Part shown: positions 8,134-15,433 of the stretch, piece after piece
Numbering within the stretch: the first letter of the stretch is position 1
Layout: each line of letters opens with the position of its first letter
IMG/VR virus record: IMGVR_UViG_3300032289_001724
Location: 1-30,120 of that record
Strand: one strand, 5' to 3'
Length of the DNA stretch: 30,120 bases
From: a virus
Made by a program: the position numbers and the translations under genes
The notes under the pieces: generated by a model
Databases searched by the model: none
What the model saw: the letters and a program-made list of their open reading frames with translations, nothing else
Told to the model about the DNA's origin: nothing

Positions 8134-9141
8134 ATGAAAGAAATAGTTATCTTATCTTGTTGGCCTAGTGATGAATATAGGGAAAAACTTTTAGTAGATT
8201 TAATTAACAAATTAAAAACACTAAATAAAGAAATACTAATAGCTTCACATCATGTTATTCCTTCCTATATAATTAATATGGTTGATTACTGTATATATGA
8301 TAAAACTAATACAATATATACAAATAAAACCCTAAAAACATACCCAGCAGACTATTATTTTAAGTGTGATTTATTTAGGATAGAAGCAATAAATATTGCT
8401 CATTCTGCTGCTCTTTCTAGAATTTTTAATATTGCTCTTAATTTTATCAAAAATTTAGAATATGATTATTTTACTATTCTAGAAGCAGATGCTGAATTTG
8501 ATATAAATGATTTAAAAAAATTAGATGATATAAAGGTAGATTTAGTAAAAAACAATAAAAAATTATTTTTTTTCAAATTAAGACCTTATGAATTTCCTTA
8601 TTGGGAAGATAATGGAATTTTTGAAGTATATGAAACTTTTTGTTTTGGGGGTTTTTTAAAAGAATTTAATTCTAAACTTACCTTTCCTAAAACGTTAGAT
8701 GAATGGAATCAAAATCTTTTAAAAGATAAAAATAACCATTTATTTGAATACATAGTAACAGAAGCCTTTAAAGAACATAAAAATAATTATGCAATCCTAG
8801 ACTCATCTAGAAATATTTTTACTAATTCTAAAACGAATACATCTACTATTATTAAATTAAATGGAGTATATATTAACCCTAAAGATATAAATACTCCAAT
8901 ATTATTTTTCCACAATGAATCAAATCAAACTAGAACATATAAAATACTTTCTCCTTTTTTACAAGAAGTTACTTTAGATCCTGATTATTGGTGGTTTAAT
9001 TATTTAAGTATGAGTGAACCTAACATTGATGTTAAGGTAGTTGTATATGAAGAAGATAAGATAATTGAAAGTTTTAATTCATTAATAGATAAAGAATGGA
9101 TTGATAGAGAAAAAAATAGAAGACAAATTTTATTCAAATAA
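8134..9141 (+). CDS. Putative glycosyltransferase (GT-A-like)
   Basis: This gene encodes 335 residues and starts 3 nt after the preceding stop. The N-terminus IVILSCWPSDEYREKLLVDL suggests a Rossmann-like nucleotide-sugar domain. A hydrophobic strand then ends in YFTILEADAEFDI, with D119 and acidic E117/E121 where GT-A enzymes have their DxD-type metal and nucleotide-sugar site. The classic D-x-D spacing is not exact, so activity is uncertain. The rest (FFFKLRPYEFPYWEDNG, FCFGGFLKEF) resembles the acceptor half of small GT-A enzymes. No membrane segment is seen. The operon position among sugar-modifying enzymes supports a role in building the same glycan. Confidence 0.6.
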   Translation: MKEIVILSCWPSDEYREKLLVDLINKLKTLNKEILIASHHVIPSYIINMVDYCIYDKTNTIYTNKTLKTYPADYYFKCDLFRIEAINIAHSAALSRIFNIALNFIKNLEYDYFTILEADAEFDINDLKKLDDIKVDLVKNNKKLFFFKLRPYEFPYWEDNGIFEVYETFCFGGFLKEFNSKLTFPKTLDEWNQNLLKDKNNHLFEYIVTEAFKEHKNNYAILDSSRNIFTNSKTNTSTIIKLNGVYINPKDINTPILFFHNESNQTRTYKILSPFLQEVTLDPDYWWFNYLSMSEPNIDVKVVVYEEDKIIESFNSLIDKEWIDREKNRRQILFK

Positions 9142-9147
9142 AAATAC

Positions 9148-10368
9148 ATGACTGTAAATCAATGCCCTATAACATATGATTCTGATAAATTTACCTATTT
9201 TAGTTTAGGTGATATGCCTTTAGTAAATAATTTATCTAATACAAAAGAAGAATCCTTTAATTGTATTAAATACCCATTAGAGGTTCAATATTTTTCTAAA
9301 AGTAAATTATCATGTCTTACATATAATGTGGACCCAAACCTAATGTTCTCAGATTATTCGTATAAATCTGGAGTATTAAAACCATATATAGAGCATTGTA
9401 AAGAGATGTTTTGGTTTGTTGATCACTATACTTTATTAAAAGAAGAAGATAATGTTTTAGATATTGGGGGAAATGATGGTACATTACTAAAAACTTTTTT
9501 AAAAGAAAAACCATTTTTACAAGTCTTAAATGTTGATGCTTCAGCTAATTTAACAAAATTAAGTAACCAACAAGGAGTACCATCAATTAATGCTTTTTGG
9601 GGAGTAGATACAGCTAAAAAAATAGATAAAAAGTTTAAATTAATTACATCTACAAATGTGTTTCAACATACTCCACCAATTGAAGACTATGTAGAGGCTA
9701 TATCAATAAGTTTAGATAAATTTGGAATATGGTGCTTAGAATTTCCTTATTGGAAAACAAATATGGAAACAAAACAATATGATCAAATTTATCATGAACA
9801 TGTTTATTATTATTTAATAGAACCATTAAAAACATTATTTGAAAAATATAATTTAAGGATTGTAAAAGCTGTTAAATATCCTATTCATGGAGGAAGTTTA
9901 CGACTATTAATTACTCATATTGGTGAGTTAGGAGAAGCATTTCAACCTTGTGATGGAGTTCAACAGTTAATTGAAGAAGAACAAAAAATTACTAAAGATT
10001 ATTATAAAGAATGGGGTAATGATATTAAAAATCATATTTTGAGTTGCAGAGAATTTTTAATATCTTTAAAACAACAAGGAAATAATATAGTAGGATTTGG
10101 AGCTGCCGCTAAAGGATGTATATTTTTAAATAGTGCTCAAATTGATTGTAATATATTAGATGTTGTTATAGATGATACTGATTTAAAACAAGATAAATAT
10201 ATACCCGGAACTGGTATACAAATTAAAAATAGGAATTACTTAAAAGAAAATAAAGTAGATTATATTTTAATATTAGCTCATAATTTTAAAGAAGAAATTA
10301 TAAACAATTTAAAAAATCACTATCAAGGTAAATACATTATTCTTTTCCCAGAAATACAAATTATATAA
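9148..10368 (+). CDS. Sugar C-methyltransferase family protein (class I SAM methyltransferase)
   Basis: This gene encodes 406 residues with the three-part architecture of NDP-hexose C-methyltransferases. The N-terminal part (about 1-80) keeps the spacing of the usual zinc-binding domain (FSLGDMPLVNN, then KYPLEVQ). Most of the expected paired cysteines are missing, so the metal site looks eroded. The SAM domain follows, with VLDIGGNDGTLL (from 103) and the family signature YHEH at 215-218, where the catalytic Tyr/Glu/His are expected, then IHGGSLRLL. The C-terminal domain has VGFGAAAKGCIFLNSA and the DDTDLKQDKYIPGTGIQI pattern. The known role of the family is C-methylation of a keto-sugar nucleotide when branched deoxysugars are made. 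It starts 6 nt after the preceding stop and ends 2 nt before the next gene. Confidence 0.85.
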   Translation: MTVNQCPITYDSDKFTYFSLGDMPLVNNLSNTKEESFNCIKYPLEVQYFSKSKLSCLTYNVDPNLMFSDYSYKSGVLKPYIEHCKEMFWFVDHYTLLKEEDNVLDIGGNDGTLLKTFLKEKPFLQVLNVDASANLTKLSNQQGVPSINAFWGVDTAKKIDKKFKLITSTNVFQHTPPIEDYVEAISISLDKFGIWCLEFPYWKTNMETKQYDQIYHEHVYYYLIEPLKTLFEKYNLRIVKAVKYPIHGGSLRLLITHIGELGEAFQPCDGVQQLIEEEQKITKDYYKEWGNDIKNHILSCREFLISLKQQGNNIVGFGAAAKGCIFLNSAQIDCNILDVVIDDTDLKQDKYIPGTGIQIKNRNYLKENKVDYILILAHNFKEEIINNLKNHYQGKYIILFPEIQII

Positions 10369-10370
10369 TT

Positions 10371-11201
10371 ATGGTTTTTTTCTTATACAGTAACAAAGCA
10401 TATGAACATCAAGCAATAGCTTGTATAAAATCCTTATCTAATAAGATAACAGATGATGTAAAAATAGTTTACTATACTATTGGATTTGACAGTGATTTTG
10501 AATTTAAAAATTTAACTAAGGTATATTTTCCTCTTAAAGATCAATATCCATCTTTTTACTATTATAAAGCAGAATTATCTTTACTTACAATGGATATGTT
10601 TCCTAATGAACATTATATGTTCTCTGATACAGATATATTATATTCTAGAAGATTTTCTTTTGATAATCTAAAACATGATTTACCATATCCTAAAGCTAGT
10701 TTTGGTCCTCATGAATATCCCTTTATGTGGGAATTAGATAATAATGGAGAAACAGTAATTCTTGATGAGACAAGATTAATGAATTATCTTAATGTTCCTG
10801 GAAGAACACAAAGATACGTTTGGTCATGTATGTATACTTTTAATTCTAATTGTAGAGATTTTTTTGAAGAATACACCTCATTATGTAATTATAAATACCT
10901 TTTAGATAAAAGATGGTATTATTATCCAATGCATGATGAAACTCCATTTAATATTTGTTTATGGAAAAGAAATGCCACTGAAAGTTTAGGATTTGCTTTT
11001 TTAAATACCCATTCACCAAGTGCTGTTAGATTAACTGAAGAAAATATTATTAAGGATCAAAATTTAAATAATCATTTTGATGCTAAAGGAAATAATTGGG
11101 AATATATTTATGATTCTGAACAAATCATTGCTTATCACGGATTTAAAGAAAAAAAAGGAATAGATGAAGCATTAAATTATCTATTAAATGGACATCAATA
11201 A
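10371..11201 (+). CDS. Putative GT-A glycosyltransferase with DxD motif
   Basis: This gene encodes 276 residues. The order of elements fits a GT-A glycosyltransferase. The N-terminal strand MVFFLYSNKAYEHQAIACI is followed by a second strand (VKIVYYTIGF), then MFSDTDILYSRRF with D86-T87-D88, a good DxD metal/nucleotide-sugar motif at the usual distance. Later come HDETPFNICLW and the final IIAYHGFKEKKG, a His near the C-terminus as in GT8-like enzymes. I do not assign a family. It sits in the middle of the glycan gene run, and its 3' end overlaps a 31-codon remnant in another frame. Confidence 0.65.
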   Translation: MVFFLYSNKAYEHQAIACIKSLSNKITDDVKIVYYTIGFDSDFEFKNLTKVYFPLKDQYPSFYYYKAELSLLTMDMFPNEHYMFSDTDILYSRRFSFDNLKHDLPYPKASFGPHEYPFMWELDNNGETVILDETRLMNYLNVPGRTQRYVWSCMYTFNSNCRDFFEEYTSLCNYKYLLDKRWYYYPMHDETPFNICLWKRNATESLGFAFLNTHSPSAVRLTEENIIKDQNLNNHFDAKGNNWEYIYDSEQIIAYHGFKEKKGIDEALNYLLNGHQ

Positions 11202-11283
11202 TCAAGGAATAATCATACAGGGATCTACAGATCTTTATCATAAAGAAATTGTTGATTTTTATTCTCAATTTAATAATAAATAA
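11188..11283 (+). pseudogene. Possible remnant N-terminus of a WavE-like glycosyltransferase gene
   Basis: A 31-codon open frame starts with ATG inside the end of the preceding gene (14-nt overlap, different frame) and ends with TAA 6 nt before the next gene. The product begins MDINNQGIIIQGSTDLYHKE. The pattern GIIIQG followed by a short helix resembles the start of WavE-type and related phage/LPS glycosyltransferases, where this strand opens the nucleotide-sugar domain. Such an enzyme needs about 250 residues or more, so this looks like a gene that lost its body by deletion. The alternative is a real micropeptide or plain spacer. The match is short, so confidence is modest. Confidence 0.4.
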
Positions 11284-11289
11284 AATAAA

Positions 11290-12225
11290 ATGAAATTATT
11301 AAATATAGGATTTGATAAAAGTGAATGTAAACTATATTTTGAATGTAACACAGCAGACGTTAAAATTAGTAATTGTAGTATTGTAATATCTGATTTACAT
11401 TTAGATTGCGCTTATTATACTTGGGATAATTTAACAATTTCTAATACTTTTAATTGTTGGGTAATTCCTCTTGGCACAAAATTAGTAAATACAGTTTTAC
11501 AAAATAATAAATTTCCTGGTTTTTGTGTTAAAGTGTATGGCCCTAATAAGCGATTGCTACAAATTGATAAATTTATAATGAATAATGTTGATCCTTTAGT
11601 AAAAAGACCATATAGTACTCCTACACATGACGATGTTGGACCATCATATGTTGACTTTTTCTTTGGTGATTTGTGTGCAGGAATGGATACAAAAGGTGTT
11701 GTAATAGATGCAGGTGCTAATGTAGGATTTTTTACCTTATTTGCTAAAGAAAATGGAGCTACAAGAGTATATAGTATAGAACCTGACCCTTTACCTTACA
11801 ATTTTTTAGAATCCAATTACAAACATGACCCTTCAGTTATTACTATAAATAAGGTGTTAAGCCATAAAAATGAACCTGTTGATTTTAATATAGTATTAAT
11901 AAATTCAGTAGGTAGTGTTATGAGTGAATATAGAATAAAAGATGATAATGTTTTTTCTGCCAAAATAGATTCAATATCTTTACATAATATATTAAATATA
12001 GAACCAACAATCAATCTTTTAAAATTAGATATTGAGGGAGCGGAATATGATGTATTAGATAATTTAGACAGTAGTTACTTTAAAAATATAAATCAATTCT
12101 TTATTGAATTTCATAAAGATCCTAAACCAATTTTTAATAGACTTGTTAATGAAGGGTATCAAGTAGAATATAGACATTCAAATGAAAATGATATTGCTGG
12201 TTTTATATACGCTAAAAAAATATGA
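11290..12225 (+). CDS. FkbM-family SAM-dependent methyltransferase with N-terminal beta domain
   Basis: This gene encodes 311 residues. Residues 1 to about 105 are a beta-rich domain (YYTWDNLTISN, NCWVIPLGTK, CVKVYGPNKRLLQ). Its layout resembles the linker before the FkbM part of the protein at 6178. Residues of about 130-311 are the FkbM methyltransferase: motif I VVIDAGANVGFFTLF (from 138), acidic SAM-ribose contact IEPD, and the signature NLLKLDIEGAEYDVL (from 242). The closing DSSYFKNINQFFIEFH closely matches DSSLFKNINNILIECH in the 6178 protein, so the two are probably paralogues. The expected role is O-methylation of a sugar hydroxyl. It stops with TGA, unusual here, inside an ATGA overlap with the next start, so translation is likely coupled. 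Confidence 0.85.
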   Translation: MKLLNIGFDKSECKLYFECNTADVKISNCSIVISDLHLDCAYYTWDNLTISNTFNCWVIPLGTKLVNTVLQNNKFPGFCVKVYGPNKRLLQIDKFIMNNVDPLVKRPYSTPTHDDVGPSYVDFFFGDLCAGMDTKGVVIDAGANVGFFTLFAKENGATRVYSIEPDPLPYNFLESNYKHDPSVITINKVLSHKNEPVDFNIVLINSVGSVMSEYRIKDDNVFSAKIDSISLHNILNIEPTINLLKLDIEGAEYDVLDNLDSSYFKNINQFFIEFHKDPKPIFNRLVNEGYQVEYRHSNENDIAGFIYAKKI

Positions 12226-14312
12226 AGATAATTAATGTTACGCCGGGTTTACTTCCAATTCCTCCTAATGGGTGGGGTGCTGTAGAAAAAATAATTTGGG
12301 AGACACATAATGCTCTATTAGAATTAGGTCATGATTCTCAAATTCAATATTTAAATGAAGTAGAAGATTATGATATTGTTCATATTCATGTTGCTAATTT
12401 AGCTAATATGGCACATGAACGAGGTATTCCTTATTATTTTACTATGCATGACCATCATGCTTATTTGTATGGTAAAGAATCTCAAGTATATAAAGAAAAT
12501 TTACAAGCAATAAAAAATGCTAAAAAAGCATTTGTACCTGCTAAATTTTTAGTTGATTATTTTGAAGGAATACCTGAATATTTTTCCCACGGAGTTAATA
12601 CTGATTATTTTACTCCTAGTGGAATTAAAGAACATAAGTTATTATGTGTAGCTAATAATGGTTTTATTCATAATCAAGCTGAAGATAGAAAAGGATTTGG
12701 ATATGCTATTGAAGCAGCTAAACAACTTAATTTACCAATTACAATAGCAGGCCCTAATAATAACAAAAATTATTTTGATACATTCCCCCCAGATTATGAT
12801 AAGCTTACTATTCTTTATGATTTAAATGAAGAACAATTAAGGGATTTATATAAAGAACATAGTATATTTGTACATGCTTCTATTTTGGAGGCAGGACATC
12901 CTAACTTAACTTTACTTGAAGCATTAGCTTCAGGATTACCCATAGTAGGTACTTTTGAAGATAATAATAACTTAGAAGGATTATTAAAGATAGATAGAGA
13001 TGTAAATCAAATAAAACAAAAAATTAAATATTTAATTTCTAATCCAATAGTTCATTTAAAATATTCTAAAAGAGCTAAACAACAGGCTTTAGAATTATCT
13101 TGGAAAAACAGAGTAAAAGATTTATTAGGTAAATACGAAATTAGTATGAAAGATCAATTAATATCAATTTATAAAACTGAAAGATTGAATAAACCCTCAA
13201 AACCAAATACACCTAGGTTTAACATTAATTTTATTAATGGTCCTTTTGTTGAAATATTAAATTCACCGTATAAAAACCATATAGTAAAATTTATAAATAA
13301 AAATACTGGTGGAATAGAATATTCCCAAAAAGTAGGAAGTGACTGTTGGGTTAGAGCAGGTAAACAATATTTTATTGATTGGAAAATAAAAGTAGAAGAT
13401 GAAAATGGAAATACAATATTTGAGCATGACTACAATGCTGAAGGTAAAAAAGTGTATATTGCTTTAGATTCAAAATCACTAGGTGATACACTAGCCTGGT
13501 TTCCATATGTAGACGAATTTAGAAAAAAACATAACTGCAAAATAGTTTGCTCCACATTCCATAACCATCTATTCCAAAACCAATACCCAGAAATTGAATT
13601 TATTAGACCTGGAGAAACAGCAAATGGGTTATACGCTATGTATACTGTAGGATGGTTTTATTTTGCTGATGGTAAGATGGATTTAAATAAAAATGTATCT
13701 GATTTTAGATGTATACCTTTACAACAAACATCGTCTGATATTTTAGGATTAAAATTTAAAGAAGTTATACCTAAATTAAAAAAATCATTAGCAGCTAAAA
13801 AGAAACAAATATCAATCGCAATTCATGGCACAGCACAAGCTAAATATTGGAATAACATAGACGGATGGCAAAAAATTGTTGATTGGTGTTCTAATAAAGG
13901 ATATGAAGTATTTTTATTATCTAAAGAAGAAGATGGATATATGGGTAATATTCATCCTAAAGGAATAAAATACCTTAATTCATATGATTTAGATAATACC
14001 ATAAAAACACTACATGAGTCAGAATTATTTATTGGTATCAGTAGTGGATTAAGTTGGTTAAGTTGGGCAACTAACACTCCAACAATTGTCATTTCTGGAT
14101 TTACAGAGCCATATACTGAACCAGAAAGTTGTTATCACCTTGATGCACCACAAGATAAATGTAGGGGATGTTTTAATTCACACCAATTAGATGCAGGAGA
14201 TTGGAATTGGTGCCCAGTACATAAAGGAACAAATCGCCAATTTGAATGTTCTAAATCAATAACTTCTGAAATGGTAATAAAAAAGTTGAGAGAAATTTTG
14301 GTTGTTTCCTAA
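12222..14312 (+). CDS. GT4 glycosyltransferase fused to TibC/Aah-type (BAHT) O-heptosyltransferase
   Basis: This gene encodes 696 residues. Residues 1 to about 320 are a GT4-type GT-B enzyme (IINVTPGLLPIPPNGWGAVE; DIVHIHVAN; donor-site region EAGHPNLTLLEALASGLPIV from E223). From residue 334 a second complete enzyme begins, matching the autotransporter strand-loop-strand O-heptosyltransferase family (TibC, Aah; GT9-like). It shows NFINGPFVEI, KQYFIDWKIKV, IALDSKSLGDTLAWFPYVDE, FRCIPLQQTSSDILG and HGTAQAKYWNNIDGWQ. It also has the four-cysteine cluster C647-x2-C650-x13-C664-x11-C676, placed like the iron-binding finger of TibC. Known members transfer heptose to Ser/Thr hydroxyls of autotransporter adhesins. 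Here it probably primes glycan addition on a protein, with the GT4 half adding another sugar. It overlaps the previous gene by 4 nt (ATGA). Confidence 0.85.
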   Translation: MKIINVTPGLLPIPPNGWGAVEKIIWETHNALLELGHDSQIQYLNEVEDYDIVHIHVANLANMAHERGIPYYFTMHDHHAYLYGKESQVYKENLQAIKNAKKAFVPAKFLVDYFEGIPEYFSHGVNTDYFTPSGIKEHKLLCVANNGFIHNQAEDRKGFGYAIEAAKQLNLPITIAGPNNNKNYFDTFPPDYDKLTILYDLNEEQLRDLYKEHSIFVHASILEAGHPNLTLLEALASGLPIVGTFEDNNNLEGLLKIDRDVNQIKQKIKYLISNPIVHLKYSKRAKQQALELSWKNRVKDLLGKYEISMKDQLISIYKTERLNKPSKPNTPRFNINFINGPFVEILNSPYKNHIVKFINKNTGGIEYSQKVGSDCWVRAGKQYFIDWKIKVEDENGNTIFEHDYNAEGKKVYIALDSKSLGDTLAWFPYVDEFRKKHNCKIVCSTFHNHLFQNQYPEIEFIRPGETANGLYAMYTVGWFYFADGKMDLNKNVSDFRCIPLQQTSSDILGLKFKEVIPKLKKSLAAKKKQISIAIHGTAQAKYWNNIDGWQKIVDWCSNKGYEVFLLSKEEDGYMGNIHPKGIKYLNSYDLDNTIKTLHESELFIGISSGLSWLSWATNTPTIVISGFTEPYTEPESCYHLDAPQDKCRGCFNSHQLDAGDWNWCPVHKGTNRQFECSKSITSEMVIKKLREILVVS

Positions 14313-14321
14313 AAATATTAT

Positions 14322-14329
14322 ATATTTAT
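14322..14329 (+). promoter_or_regulatory. Candidate late promoter element (ATATTTAT) upstream of 14356
   Basis: The core ends 26 nt before the ATG at 14356, just after the stop of the BAHT fusion gene. Its downstream flank (ATACATCAAATAAAA) nearly matches that of the copy at 17737, which carries ACACAAATAAAA. Confidence 0.45.
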
Positions 14330-14355
14330 ATACATCAAATAAAAAACAATTTATT

Positions 14356-14613
14356 ATGTCAGCACTTATCATTCTCATTGTGGTTGCAGGTATTGTTGCC
14401 GCAGTAGTACTTAACAAGAAAAAACAACAACCTGAAGCAGCTGCTCCTATTGTAGCTCAAGACCCAAATGTATCAGTAGTAGAAAACGACTTAGTATTAA
14501 CAGTAGACGAATTAATTGCTACTGAAGAACAAAAAGTAACTAGAAAAGCTAATGCTACTAAACAAGCCTCTACAAAACCTGCTACTAAAAAACCAGTAAA
14601 AAAAGCTAAATAA
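14356..14613 (+). CDS. Small single-pass membrane protein with Lys-rich tail
   Basis: This gene encodes 85 residues. The first ~19 form one hydrophobic segment (SALIILIVVAGIVAAVVLN) followed directly by KKK, so the N-terminus is a membrane anchor with the body in the cytoplasm. An acidic middle part (ENDLVLTVDELIATEEQ) leads to a tail rich in Lys, Thr and Ala that ends in KKPVKKAK. I chose ATG 14356 over an in-frame TTG at 14302: the upstream 18 codons would overlap the previous gene and consist of promoter-like AT sequence. The stop overlaps the next ATG by 1 nt (TAATG). The function is unknown. A lysis or membrane-association role is possible but unsupported. Confidence 0.7.
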   Translation: MSALIILIVVAGIVAAVVLNKKKQQPEAAAPIVAQDPNVSVVENDLVLTVDELIATEEQKVTRKANATKQASTKPATKKPVKKAK

Positions 14614-14873
14614 TGAGTGAAGAAAAAAAGTTTATTTCTGAAGAAGATTTAAATCAAATTAAAGCCTTTAGAGCACAACTTAATAATATTACGTTTGCTT
14701 TAGGTAAAAATCGTATTGAAAAAGAAAACTTACTTGCCTCCTATCGCAACGTTGTTGCTCAAGAGCAGGATTATTATAGTAAACTCTCTATTAAATATGG
14801 AGATGGTAGTCTTGATTTAAATACTGGAGAAATAGTTCCATTCGACAATGAACAAAATAACGGAGATATTTAA
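14613..14873 (+). CDS. Small coiled-coil protein, paralogue of 15087-15353
   Basis: This gene encodes 86 residues, mostly helical and charged (SEEDLNQIKAFRAQLNNITF, then KNRIEKENLLASYR), with no cysteine. It ends in KYGDGSLDLNTGEIVPF. Both the helical layout and this ending match the protein at 15087-15353 (KYGIGSINPETGEITPI), so the two are paralogues separated by the zinc-ribbon gene. Its ATG overlaps the previous stop by one base, and its end overlaps the next gene by 26 nt, so the four small genes are likely one translationally coupled unit. I do not know the function. Short coiled-coil proteins near tail genes may be structural or assembly factors. Confidence 0.75.
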   Translation: MSEEKKFISEEDLNQIKAFRAQLNNITFALGKNRIEKENLLASYRNVVAQEQDYYSKLSIKYGDGSLDLNTGEIVPFDNEQNNGDI

Positions 14874-15081
14874 AGCATGGGTAGCTGCGGCTGACCCAAC
14901 ACCTGAAGAACAAGCACTAGCCGAATATCGCGCTAGTGTTTGTGAATCATGTGAGAAAAAAACTTATGTACTCGCAATTAATTCATTTATATGTAGTGAA
15001 TGTGGGTGCCCATTAAGTAAAAAAGTATTTTCACCTAAACCTGGTCCTGAAGCTTGCCCATTAGCTAAATGGGAAAAATAA
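14848..15081 (+). CDS. Small zinc-ribbon protein
   Basis: This gene encodes 77 residues. A short N-terminal helix (about 1-29, TEIFKAWVAAADPTPEEQAL) precedes a zinc ribbon with C32-x2-C35 and C49-x2-C52. Further cysteines are C54 and C70, the latter in the ending GPEACPLAKW. Small proteins with paired CxxC and a terminal C-P-L-x-K-W motif occur in many myoviruses, but their role is not established to my knowledge. It could bind nucleic acid or a protein partner. It overlaps the upstream gene by 26 nt and sits between two paralogous coiled-coil proteins, which suggests they may work together. Confidence 0.8.
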   Translation: MNKITEIFKAWVAAADPTPEEQALAEYRASVCESCEKKTYVLAINSFICSECGCPLSKKVFSPKPGPEACPLAKWEK

Positions 15082-15086
15082 ATGTT

Positions 15087-15353
15087 ATGGCACAATTAAC
15101 ACAAGAAGAATTACAACAAGTTAAAGAATTTCAATCAAAGTACAACCAAACACTATTCGAAATTGGTGTAGCAGAAGCACAACGTCTTGCATTATTAGAG
15201 CAAGTTGAAAAACGTGAATCTGATAAAAAATCATTACTTAATGATTTAGATATAATTGAGAAAAAGGAGAATGAATTAGTTAAATCTCTTCAAGAAAAAT
15301 ACGGTATAGGCTCAATTAACCCAGAAACGGGAGAGATCACACCTATTCAATAA
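15087..15353 (+). CDS. Small coiled-coil protein, paralogue of 14613-14873
   Basis: This gene encodes 88 residues from ATG 15087. An in-frame ATG at 15069 exists but lies inside the zinc-ribbon gene, so I prefer the later start, 5 nt after its stop. The protein is a long charged helix (EELQQVKEFQSKYNQTLFEI, LLEQVEKRESDKKSLLNDL) likely to form a coiled coil, then a short tail KYGIGSINPETGEITPI. That tail is almost the same as in the 14613 protein. It is the last gene before an 80-base gap and the sheath promoter. The function is unknown. Confidence 0.75.
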   Translation: MAQLTQEELQQVKEFQSKYNQTLFEIGVAEAQRLALLEQVEKRESDKKSLLNDLDIIEKKENELVKSLQEKYGIGSINPETGEITPIQ

Positions 15354-15381
15354 TATTTCCGCGTTTTGTAGTGGTTTTTGG

Positions 15382-15389
15382 ATATTTAT
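15382..15389 (+). promoter_or_regulatory. Candidate late promoter element (ATATTTAT) of the sheath gene
   Basis: The core ends 44 nt before the sheath start and is the clearest feature of the 80-base gap 15354-15433. The flank CGGTAGGT resembles that of the fibre-gene copy at 313-321. Confidence 0.45.
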
Positions 15390-15433
15390 CGGTAGGTCAA
15401 TCCTATTAAATTTTTTAAAAACAAATATACAAA

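Noticed and set aside
6178-14312. DNA-modifying glycosyltransferases (T4 alpha/beta-gt type)
   Set aside because: The GT4, BAHT, FkbM and sugar C-methyltransferase set points to glycan or protein glycosylation. No hydroxymethyl-pyrimidine enzymes are visible in the window.
14302-14355. TTG-started N-terminal extension of the small membrane protein
   Set aside because: It would overlap the BAHT gene and translate the AT-rich promoter-like stretch. The ATG at 14356 gives a clean N-terminal membrane segment.
15069-15086. Earlier in-frame ATG for the second coiled-coil protein
   Set aside because: It lies within the zinc-ribbon gene. The ATG at 15087, just after that gene's stop, yields the N-terminus comparable to its paralogue.
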